From assembly GCA_028709355.1 (NCBI GenBank), contig JAQVXF010000009.1:1-15818 (forward strand): a stretch of DNA of 15,818 nt. Reading direction: 5' to 3'. The notes under the pieces were generated by a model that saw nothing but the letters and a program-made list of their open reading frames with translations, was not told the DNA's origin and did not search any database. The first letter of the stretch is position 1, and every line of letters starts with the position of its first letter. The translations under genes and the position numbers were made by a program. Source of the stretch: Syntrophomonas sp. Its GTDB lineage: Bacteria; Bacillota; Syntrophomonadia; Syntrophomonadales; Syntrophomonadaceae. Below are positions 1 to 5,837 of the stretch, in pieces.

Positions 1-51
1 ATGCGATTCAGAGGAATCAAGTAATTCTCCTTTATAATTGCCATTTGCCAT
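1..51 (-). CDS. Possible 5' end of the next operon gene, cut by the window edge
   Basis: The minus strand just after the MtnA-like gene carries a GGAGAAGGGAGA Shine-Dalgarno-like stretch followed by ATG codons. An ATG at 51 opens a frame reading MANGNYKGELLDSSESH to the edge. An ATG at 44, in another frame, reads MAIIKENYLIPLNR. A further TTG at about 27, preceded by AAAGGAG, lies in that second frame. Both frames stay open to position 1. The spacing of 42 to 49 bases after the upstream stop would fit another operon member. I cannot recognise a family from so few residues or decide between the frames. Confidence 0.33.
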   Translation of the reverse strand, partial: MANGNYKGELLDSSESH

Positions 52-93
52 TCTCCCTTCTCCTATTTTGTCCTAATCTTTTTTCATTCTGTG

Positions 94-1125
94 CTATCGC
101 GATAATGACCAGTAACTGCCTACTTCATCTACAGATAAAATCCCCCGGTCAGTCACAACTGCCGTCACCAGATTAGGTGGAGTCAGATCAAACGCCGGGT
201 AAAATCCATCCACCTGCTGCCCGGTTATGCTGATCCCATTAAAAAATAACACCTCTTGGGGATCGCGGCATTCAATCGGAATTTCTTGGGCAGATGGAGT
301 CTTCTTGTCCGGCCCCCCGTAACCCAACACATAAAATGGGATCATGTGGTAGCTGGCTGCCAGTGCCAGTTGGAAGGTCCCGACTTTATTGGCCACCGTG
401 CCATCCATCGCAATCCGGTCGGCAGCTGTTATCAACATGCTGACCATCCCCCGGTTCATGCAGTAGGCTGCCATATTGTCGGTGATTAGCGTTACCGGCA
501 GTCCCAGCTCCGAAACCGCCCAGGCGGTCAGGCGGGCCCCTTGCAAGTAAGGCCGGGTCTCGGTGCAAACAACCCGAATTTGTTTCCCGTTTTGCCGGGC
601 CTTGAGAAACATATACAACAAGCCTGCGCCTGGAAAACAATGGGTTAAGACTCTATCCCCGTCCTGGAGCAGGGTCTCAGCCCAATCACCAGTCAACTGT
701 GATCGGGTGTCCTGCTTTTCTATAATTTTGTTGATTTGGGTCAGGATTTGCGGCGACCACGGGTATAAATCCCAATCGGTTCTGGCCATCATGTTCTTCA
801 GTAGAGCCGCTATGTGATATCCGGTGGGCCGGGTCGCGACCAAGCGCTGCCGAGCCTCTTCTATGAGAACTTGCCCTTGCCCTGGCTTGACAATACTCTT
901 CTTTTCAATCTCCCGGGCTGCCAGCCATAAACCGTAGCCAGCAGTTATGGCAATGTCACCGGCACCTTGCACGGCCATGATTTCTATAGCGCGAGCTACG
1001 GCTTCAAAGTTGGGACAAATGAGTTCCTCAACTTGATGAGGAAAGCGCCGCCGGTCAATTATCACCAACGAATCGTCTCTAAGAAAAACGGTTTGTCCGA
1101 TTTTCAGCAGCAACGATTCACCCAT
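94..1125 (-). CDS. Divergent MtnA / eIF2B-alpha family protein (sugar-phosphate isomerase-like)
   Basis: This 343-residue protein has the fold signature of methylthioribose-1-phosphate isomerase (MtnA) and its eIF2B-alpha relatives. Typical motifs are ETRPYLQGARLTA (about 189-201), ITDNMA (214-219), AADRIAMDG (234-242), ANKVGTFQLA (245-254) and PAFDLTPPNLVTAVVTD (310-326). The family's catalytic Cys and Asp correspond to Cys163 in THC and Asp236 in ADR, and both are present. The N-terminal pocket differs: the usual RGAPAIG motif reads QGAGDIA (53-59), and the usual THCNAG reads THCFPG. A substrate other than methylthioribose-1-phosphate is therefore possible. The start is an ATG preceded by GGGAGG at about 8 bases. 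It lies 53 bases after a B12-binding subunit gene, at the end of a cobalamin mutase operon. That context suggests, by inference only, handling of a 5'-deoxyadenosine or ribose-derived by-product. Family assignment is firm; the substrate is unknown. Confidence 0.85.
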   Translation of the reverse strand: MGESLLLKIGQTVFLRDDSLVIIDRRRFPHQVEELICPNFEAVARAIEIMAVQGAGDIAITAGYGLWLAAREIEKKSIVKPGQGQVLIEEARQRLVATRPTGYHIAALLKNMMARTDWDLYPWSPQILTQINKIIEKQDTRSQLTGDWAETLLQDGDRVLTHCFPGAGLLYMFLKARQNGKQIRVVCTETRPYLQGARLTAWAVSELGLPVTLITDNMAAYCMNRGMVSMLITAADRIAMDGTVANKVGTFQLALAASYHMIPFYVLGYGGPDKKTPSAQEIPIECRDPQEVLFFNGISITGQQVDGFYPAFDLTPPNLVTAVVTDRGILSVDEVGSYWSLSR

Positions 1126-1178
1126 ATCTTCTACCTCCCGGGTTGCGACATGGTCACAAATAACCTGCCAGCAATAGG

Positions 1179-1592
1179 CTAACTATTCCTGGCAGGTGCA
1201 TTGGTCTTTATCCACTCGACAATGGAATTGTAATTGGCACCTGGGCCGAACACAGCAGCGACTACTCCCGATTCTACCAATGCTCTTCGATCTTGTTCCG
1301 GAATCGCTCCACCGCCGATGACAGCAATATCGCCCCCGCCCAGGGAATCCAACAATTCCCTGAGCTGGGCGAAAGTTTGCTTGTGAGCACCAGTATGCAT
1401 GCTCAATCCACAAAAATCGACGTCTTCCTGAACAGCCGTTTGGGCCACCTCTTCGATGGTGCGATATAGCCCCGTATAGAGTACCTCAACCCCGCCGTCC
1501 TTTAAGTTTCGAGCCAGCAGTCGTACTCCCCGGTCGTGTGAATCCAATCCTATCTTTGCAAGTAAAACTCGAATAACTAATTCATTGCCCAT
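1179..1592 (-). CDS. Second free-standing cobalamin-binding subunit (B12-binding domain)
   Basis: This 137-residue protein is a single B12-binding Rossmann-like domain of the kind that forms the C-terminal part or small subunit of acyl-CoA mutases. The DxHxxG motif is DSHDRG at 17-22, with His19 as the predicted lower cobalt ligand. LSMHTGAH follows at about 63-70, replacing the more usual S-x-L pattern, and IGGGAIPEQD sits near 92-101. The ATG start is preceded by AAGGAAGG at about 6 bases. The gene lies 30 bases after meaB. It is a paralogue of the small subunit encoded at 2614-3018, so the operon has two B12 subunits but only one visible large subunit. It may serve another large subunit elsewhere, be an alternative partner of the same enzyme, or carry cobalamin for repair. 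The domain call is sure; the partner is not known. Confidence 0.9.
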   Translation of the reverse strand: MGNELVIRVLLAKIGLDSHDRGVRLLARNLKDGGVEVLYTGLYRTIEEVAQTAVQEDVDFCGLSMHTGAHKQTFAQLRELLDSLGGGDIAVIGGGAIPEQDRRALVESGVVAAVFGPGANYNSIVEWIKTNAPARNS

Positions 1593-1622
1593 CTCTGACC
1601 TTCCTTATGAGTCAGCGCAGCT

Positions 1623-2606
1623 TTATTTGGCTGGTTTCTCTTTCAGATAACGGCACGCGATTTCATCGGCGAGGCTGTATGGGTCAATCTCTTTAAGCAG
1701 GGTCCGGTCAATCATCCTCTTCATTTCCCCGCTGGATTCCAGTTTTTCCATTATGGGGGCCAGGATTGCTCCCCACAGGGCTTCCTGAATCTCAGCCGCC
1801 GTTTTACGGCGCATCCGCTCTGAGATCAGATCGTGATCCACCAAGAATTGATAGTGCTCATCGATCTTGTCTCTCAGTTTTTCAACACTTTCTGCAAATT
1901 TGTGGGGTTCCAGGACGCTCTCTACCAGCAATACCGGGATTTGCCACCCCTTAGAAACACCAGCCCGATCCCGGGACATCTGCACCATATTCATGGTTTC
2001 TTTGTAGAGTTTGCCGGCTCCCTCGCGGTCGGCTTTATTGATGACGAAGATATCGGCGATTTCCATTAACCCGGCTTTCAGAGCCTGGATCTCGTCCCCC
2101 ATCCCAGGTACCAAAACAACTATCACGGTATGGGCGTGGTTGATTATCTCAACTTCTTGTTGACCCACCCCCACGGTTTCCACAATAATCCGATCCTTCC
2201 CTAGAACATCCATAACATGAATGCCTTCGCCAACTGCTTTGGATATTCCCCCCATGGCCCCGCGAGTGGCCAGGCTCCTCACAAAAACTCCCTTATCCTC
2301 GGCGTGGCGCAGCATGCGAATCCTATCTCCAAGAAGTGCTCCTCCGGTAAAGGGACTGGTTGGATCCACCGCCAATACCCCTACTGTCATGCCTTGGCTG
2401 CGATAAGCTTGGATAAGTTCATCCGTCAAGGTGCTCTTACCAGCTCCAGGTGCCCCGGTAATCCCAATAACATGAGATTTTCCGGTCTCCTTGAATATTT
2501 CTTGTATGGCGATATAGGTATCAGTGATTTGGTCTTCCAGATTTCTTATAAGGCGGGAGGCCGCCCGAACATCCCCCGCCAACACCCTTTGACCTAAATC
2601 TTTCAT
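1623..2606 (-). CDS. meaB: MeaB/ArgK-type G-protein chaperone of the acyl-CoA mutase
   Basis: This SIMIBI-class GTPase of about 327 residues belongs to the MeaB/MMAA family, which gates delivery of adenosylcobalamin to acyl-CoA mutases and removes damaged cofactor. Counting from the ATG at 2606, the P-loop GAPGAGKST lies at 51-59, the DPTSP segment at 81-85, ETVGVGQ (switch/G3 region) at 143-149 and the base-recognition NKAD at 190-193. The helical C-terminal dimerisation arm is present, and the length is normal for the family. A TTG at 2612 is two codons earlier, but the AAAGGAG site is better spaced for the ATG (about 10 bases, against 4). The gene starts 7 bases after the stop of the mutase small subunit, so translational coupling is likely. 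Its position inside the mutase operon supports it as the dedicated chaperone. Confidence 0.95.
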   Translation of the reverse strand: MKDLGQRVLAGDVRAASRLIRNLEDQITDTYIAIQEIFKETGKSHVIGITGAPGAGKSTLTDELIQAYRSQGMTVGVLAVDPTSPFTGGALLGDRIRMLRHAEDKGVFVRSLATRGAMGGISKAVGEGIHVMDVLGKDRIIVETVGVGQQEVEIINHAHTVIVVLVPGMGDEIQALKAGLMEIADIFVINKADREGAGKLYKETMNMVQMSRDRAGVSKGWQIPVLLVESVLEPHKFAESVEKLRDKIDEHYQFLVDHDLISERMRRKTAAEIQEALWGAILAPIMEKLESSGEMKRMIDRTLLKEIDPYSLADEIACRYLKEKPAK

Positions 2607-2613
2607 TGGCAAA

Positions 2614-3018
2614 TCACTCCTTTGGAGTTATGTTGGCTCTGATCCAGTCGTTAATCGAGTCAAGAGTAGCGCCTGGAAGGAAAATTTCTTTTAAGCCCGC
2701 GGCTTTTAGAGGCGGAATGTCTTTATCGGGAATTATTCCACCACCAACTACGACTATTTCATCAGCTCCCTCAGCCTGGAGCAGTCTGGCTACCGCTGGA
2801 TAGAGATAGTTGTGGGCGCCTGACAGACAGCTCAAGCCCACCATGTCAACATCTTCCTGGATGGCAGTTGCGGCGATCTGCTCCGGAGTCTGGTGACACC
2901 CGGTGTAGATTACCTCAAAACCAGCATCGCGAAAACTCCTGGCTAAAACTCTGGCTCCCCGATCATGACCATCCAACCCGGGTTTCGCTAAGAGTATCCG
3001 AATTCTTCTCTGTGCCAT
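2614..3018 (-). CDS. icmB: Acyl-CoA mutase small subunit, cobalamin-binding (IcmB-like)
   Basis: This 134-residue B12-binding domain is the likely small subunit of the mutase encoded immediately upstream. The DxHxxG motif is DGHDRG at 16-21, with His18 as the predicted lower axial ligand of cobalt. GLSCLSGAH is the S-x-L region, and VVGGGIIPDKD closes the nucleotide-tail pocket. An upstream extension would overlap the large-subunit gene. The start chosen is the ATG at 3018, because GGAGG sits about 8 bases before it and the protein then begins MAQRRIRILLAKPGLDGHDR, as small subunits usually do. The gap to the large-subunit stop is 25 bases. Large and small subunits on separate genes is the arrangement known for isobutyryl-CoA and 2-hydroxyisobutyryl-CoA mutases, although some methylmalonyl-CoA mutases are split too. 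Confidence 0.92.
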   Translation of the reverse strand: MAQRRIRILLAKPGLDGHDRGARVLARSFRDAGFEVIYTGCHQTPEQIAATAIQEDVDMVGLSCLSGAHNYLYPAVARLLQAEGADEIVVVGGGIIPDKDIPPLKAAGLKEIFLPGATLDSINDWIRANITPKE

Positions 3019-3043
3019 AACGCTTACCTCCTTCAAAATCTGA

Positions 3044-4726
3044 TTAGTAGATGCCAGGGTCGCGATACTCGCCGTAGACTTCCCGATACACATCGCAAAT
3101 CTCTTGGACGGTGGCATAATTCTTGACAGCTTCTATACAGAATGGCATTACGTTCTCGCCCTTCTTACAGGCTTCGCCCAGATCTTTGAGGCATTCCGCC
3201 ACTTTGCGGCCATCCCGTTTACGCTTGGTCGCAGCCAAACGTTCCAGTTGTGTTGCTTCGATGGAATCATCGATCTCCACGATGGGGATGTCGACTATTT
3301 CATCTTCTATGTTGTACTTGTTGACACCGATCATGATCTTTTCGCCGGCATCGATCTGCTTCTGGAATTTATAAGCCGCATCGGAGATTTCCATCTGCGG
3401 GAATCCCTTTTCGATAGCTGCGACCATTCCGCCCATTTCGTCGATCTTGTGGATGTATTCCCAGGCTTTTTCTTCCATCTCGTTGGTCAGGGCTTCCACG
3501 AAATAGGAACCCGCCAGCGGATCGATAGTGTTTACCACTCCGGTCTCCTCAGCAATCAGCTGCTGGGTTCTCAAAGCTATCTGTACCGCGTGGTCAGAAG
3601 GCAGACAAAGAACCTCATCCAAGGAGTTGGTGTGCAGGGACTGGGTCCCGCCCAGCACCGCCGCCAGTGCTTCGGTGGCCGTCCGCACCACGTTGTTGTA
3701 AGGCTGTTGAGCGGTCAATGAACATCCGGCAGTCTGGGTATGGAATCTCATCCACCAGGAGCGCGGATCTTGGGAATTATAACGTTCCCGCATGCCTTTG
3801 GCCCAAATCCGGCGGGCAGCTCTCAATTTGGCGATCTCCTCGAAGAAGTCGATGTGGGAATTGAAGAAGAAGGACAGACGCGGGGCAAACTCATCGACAT
3901 GCAATCCTTTACGTCTGATGGCGTCTTCGACATATTCCATTCCATCGCGGAGGGTAAATGCTAATTCCTGTACTGCAGTAGCACCAGCTTCACGAATATG
4001 ATAACCGCTGATACTGATGGTATTCCACCGGGGCACATATTTGGTTCCGAATTCTACTGTATCGCTGATGAGCTTTACAGAGGGTTCCGGCGGACACATC
4101 AGAGTCTTCTGGGCGATGAATTCTTTCAGCATGTCATTTTGGATGGTGCCGCCGATTTTGGTAAGGGGTATTCCTTGTTCCTGGGCGGACGCACAATACA
4201 TAGCCCAAAGAGCAGTAGCGGGGGGATTGATAGTCATTGAGGTGGTAATCTTATCCAGCGGGATGCCTTTGATCAGATCCCGGAAATCATCTATGGTATC
4301 AATGGCTACTCCGCACTTGCCGCATTCACCCTTAGCTTTGGGGGAATCGGTATCATAGCCCATCAAGGTCGGGAAGTCAAAAGCGGTACTGAGTCCGGTT
4401 TGACCAGTGGACAACAGGTAATGCCAGCGCTCGTTGGTAACCACTGCGGTGCCCATGCCGGCGAACATTCTGAAGGTCCAAAATTTCCCGCGATACCCAG
4501 TGGCTTGATTACCCCGCAGGTATGGAAATTGGCCCGGGTAGGCAATGTCTTTTTCGAAGTCCATGTCCTTAATATCTTCGGGGCCGTAGATTCTCTTGAT
4601 TTCCAGGTCGGAGACTGTGCTCCAGCGATCCTTCATGTCAGCATTCTTGGCGATAATTTTCTTGACTTCATCTTCCCATTTCTTTCTCATCAGGCTTGAT
4701 TTATCCAACAATTCTTGTGTAAACAA
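3044..4726 (-). CDS. icmA: Adenosylcobalamin-dependent acyl-CoA mutase large subunit, isobutyryl-CoA mutase type
   Basis: This 560-residue TIM-barrel subunit belongs to the methylmalonyl-CoA mutase family and lacks the fused B12 domain. Typical segments are YPYLRGNQATGYRGKFWTFR without its first residues (about 68-86), GLSTAFDFPTLMGYDTD (111-127), GTIQNDMLKEF (193-203), ISISGYHIREAGAT (237-250, His243), FHTQTAG (328-334) and TQSLHTNSLDE (361-371). Aligned by eye to Propionibacterium MutB, the carboxylate-binding Tyr89 is Phe88 here (FRMFAG) and Arg207 is Gln206 (FIAQKT). Phe/Gln is the known isobutyryl-CoA mutase pair. The position that is Asp in 2-hydroxyisobutyryl-CoA mutase is Ala115, which argues against that enzyme. 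The expected reaction is isobutyryl-CoA to n-butyryl-CoA, reversibly. The start is a TTG with AAGGAGG 7 bases upstream. Family is certain; substrate is inferred and other non-carboxylated branched acyl-CoAs remain possible. Confidence 0.9.
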   Translation of the reverse strand: MFTQELLDKSSLMRKKWEDEVKKIIAKNADMKDRWSTVSDLEIKRIYGPEDIKDMDFEKDIAYPGQFPYLRGNQATGYRGKFWTFRMFAGMGTAVVTNERWHYLLSTGQTGLSTAFDFPTLMGYDTDSPKAKGECGKCGVAIDTIDDFRDLIKGIPLDKITTSMTINPPATALWAMYCASAQEQGIPLTKIGGTIQNDMLKEFIAQKTLMCPPEPSVKLISDTVEFGTKYVPRWNTISISGYHIREAGATAVQELAFTLRDGMEYVEDAIRRKGLHVDEFAPRLSFFFNSHIDFFEEIAKLRAARRIWAKGMRERYNSQDPRSWWMRFHTQTAGCSLTAQQPYNNVVRTATEALAAVLGGTQSLHTNSLDEVLCLPSDHAVQIALRTQQLIAEETGVVNTIDPLAGSYFVEALTNEMEEKAWEYIHKIDEMGGMVAAIEKGFPQMEISDAAYKFQKQIDAGEKIMIGVNKYNIEDEIVDIPIVEIDDSIEATQLERLAATKRKRDGRKVAECLKDLGEACKKGENVMPFCIEAVKNYATVQEICDVYREVYGEYRDPGIY

Positions 4727-4745
4727 CGGGCTCCCTCCTTCTTAA

Positions 4746-4758
4746 TTCACGTCGTGAA
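4746..4758. repeat. Perfect 13-bp palindrome upstream of the mutase gene
   Basis: TTCACG-T-CGTGAA reads identically on both strands. It sits in the 91-base gap between cobO and the large mutase gene, just upstream of the latter's ribosome-binding site. It could be an operator or a small mRNA hairpin tuning translation of the mutase. No U-run follows it, so it is not an intrinsic terminator. Its function is not known. Confidence 0.4.
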
Positions 4759-4817
4759 AGCAGTATTGGGAAACTATTACACTAATGTCTGATAAGTGCA
4801 CTGGGTGTCGCCAACGG

Positions 4818-5369
4818 TCAATACTCTATCCCGGCCCGGTCTTTGATACCGGCGTTATAGTGATGTTTTATTTCGGTTACTTCACTCACCAGGTCTGCTA
4901 TTTCTCTAATCTTTTCAGATGCATACCGGCCTGTAAGCAGCAGATCCAATTCGGGTGGTTTCTTCTTAATCAAGTCCAAAACCATCTCTTCGGGAATCAG
5001 AGCAAAATCCACCGCCACATTGATCTCATCCAGGATCACCATGTCATACTGCCCGCTGTGGATAATCTCCTCAGCCTTTTTTAATCCTTCCCAGGCTAAC
5101 TGGACGTCCACTCCGGCGGGGTCATCACGCATTACAAAGCTATCCAGGCCGAACTGCAAAATTTTTAGATCAGGAAGATATTTTTCGGCTGCCAGCACTT
5201 CGCCGTATTTCCTTCCCTTCATAAACTGAATGATACAAACCCGGTAACCCTGACCGATAGCGCGCAAAGCCTGACCAAAAGAAGAGGTGGTTTTACCTTT
5301 GCCATTTCCGGTAATAACCATCACCAATCCCCGTTTAGCCCTGGTTGCAGTGGATTCCATTTCCGCCAA
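4818..5369 (-). CDS. cobO: Cob(I)yrinic acid a,c-diamide / corrinoid adenosyltransferase (CobA/CobO/BtuR family)
   Basis: This 183-residue enzyme transfers the adenosyl group of ATP to cob(I)alamin to make adenosylcobalamin, the cofactor needed by the mutase downstream. The P-loop GNGKGKTT lies at 21-28, VILDEIN (Walker B-like) at 111-117 and LLTGRYA at 144-150. The C-terminus HHYNAGIKDRAGIEY matches the family's conserved tail. A longer reading up to 5471 exists, but it runs across the sigma-54 promoter and has a poor start. The TTG at 5369 has GGAGGTG about 5 bases upstream and gives the usual length, so it is preferred over the ATG at 5360. The gene is first in the operon after the -24/-12 promoter, so cofactor supply is switched on together with the mutase. 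No cobalamin riboswitch is visible upstream. Confidence 0.93.
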   Translation of the reverse strand: MAEMESTATRAKRGLVMVITGNGKGKTTSSFGQALRAIGQGYRVCIIQFMKGRKYGEVLAAEKYLPDLKILQFGLDSFVMRDDPAGVDVQLAWEGLKKAEEIIHSGQYDMVILDEINVAVDFALIPEEMVLDLIKKKPPELDLLLTGRYASEKIREIADLVSEVTEIKHHYNAGIKDRAGIEY

Positions 5370-5455
5370 ATTATCACCTCCTTCAAATATAGATGTCTCG
5401 GTTCTGCTAGTCCACGGTTCAATACATTGAACAAACCTGTGTGGAAATATGAAAT

Positions 5456-5470
5456 GCAATTTATGTGCCA
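5456..5470 (-). promoter_or_regulatory. Sigma-54 (-24/-12) promoter of the cobO-mutase operon
   Basis: The minus strand reads TTGGCACATAAATTGCAT: TGGCAC, five bases, then TTGC, matching the RpoN consensus at all core positions, including the GG at -24 and GC at -12. The predicted transcription start is near 5444, about 75 bases before the cobO TTG start. A gene for a sigma-54 activator lies immediately upstream in the same orientation, which strongly supports the call. Confidence 0.88.
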
Positions 5471-5490
5471 ATGTGTATCATGTGCGTTAA

Positions 5491-5537
5491 ATGGCTATAT
5501 ACCGGCAGATTGAAGTCATCAACCAATATATAGCCAT
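5491..5537. repeat. Inverted repeat upstream of the sigma-54 promoter
   Basis: ATGGCTATATA at 5491-5501 is the exact reverse complement of TATATAGCCAT at 5527-5537, with 25 bases between. It is centred roughly 70 bases upstream of the predicted sigma-54 transcription start. It could bind an accessory factor (bending protein or repressor) or be an activator site with widely spaced arms. No T-run follows, so a terminator is unlikely. Confidence 0.5.
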
Positions 5538-5543
5538 GCAGTT

Positions 5544-5561
5544 TGTTGCAATTCGGCAACC
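5544..5561. promoter_or_regulatory. Candidate activator-binding site 1 (TyrR-box-like dyad)
   Basis: TGTTGC-AATTCG-GCAACC is an 18-bp imperfect dyad with a six-base spacer. It is centred about 108 bases upstream of the predicted sigma-54 start, a typical distance for an enhancer-binding protein. It has the same layout as the dyad at 5807-5824. The neighbouring activator's C-terminal helix-turn-helix resembles TyrR, whose boxes also have two 6-base arms around a 6-base spacer. Binding is inferred. Confidence 0.42.
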
Positions 5562-5710
5562 GATTGTGTCTTTTTTGTTTTCCGGTATGTTTGTCCTTTG
5601 TTTCACATTTTGTTCATTTTGGGCACACTGAATCCAGGTCTCAGTTGCCTTTATTGTTACTTTTGTTGCGCGGTCAATATAGTCGGGGATTCCAAATAGT
5701 TCTCATCGAT

Positions 5711-5749
5711 AGAAAAAAGAGGAAACTGCCTTGAAAACATTTCCCCTTC
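5711..5749 (-). terminator. Rho-independent terminator of the sigma-54 activator gene
   Basis: On the minus strand, GAAGGGGAAA (5749-5740) pairs with TTTCCTCTTT (5725-5716). The stem is 10 bp with two G-U pairs, the loop is 14 bases, and the T-run continues to 5713. It lies about 90 bases after the activator stop and before the sigma-54 promoter, so it separates the two transcription units. Confidence 0.58.
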
Positions 5750-5806
5750 TACGAAAATTTTGTTGCAATATTCCACCATTGTTGCCGTTGCGCTTTTGCG
5801 CATGCC

Positions 5807-5824
5807 TGTTGTCAATTCACAACA
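5807..5824. promoter_or_regulatory. Candidate activator-binding site 2 (TyrR-box-like dyad)
   Basis: TGTTGT-CAATTC-ACAACA is a perfect 6-6-6 dyad 14 bases after the activator stop codon. It is close in sequence to the dyad at 5544-5561. It lies about 370 bases upstream of the sigma-54 start, far but workable for an enhancer acting by looping. Extra TTGTTGC half-site-like words occur at 5663, 5760 and 5779. There is no U-run, so it is not an obvious terminator. Confidence 0.38.
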
Positions 5825-5837
5825 AGGCTCTCGTTTT

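Noticed and set aside
3104..3721. A 205-codon open frame on the plus strand
   Set aside because: It is entirely antisense to the conserved mutase large subunit gene and is best explained by that gene's codon composition.
3044..4726. 2-hydroxyisobutyryl-CoA mutase as the function of the large subunit
   Set aside because: Overall similarity is high, but the diagnostic Ile and Asp positions of that enzyme are Phe88 and Ala115 here.
5370..5471. A longer cobO starting at 5471
   Set aside because: The extension would translate across the -24/-12 promoter and the ribosome-binding site of the TTG at 5369, and its residues do not match the family.
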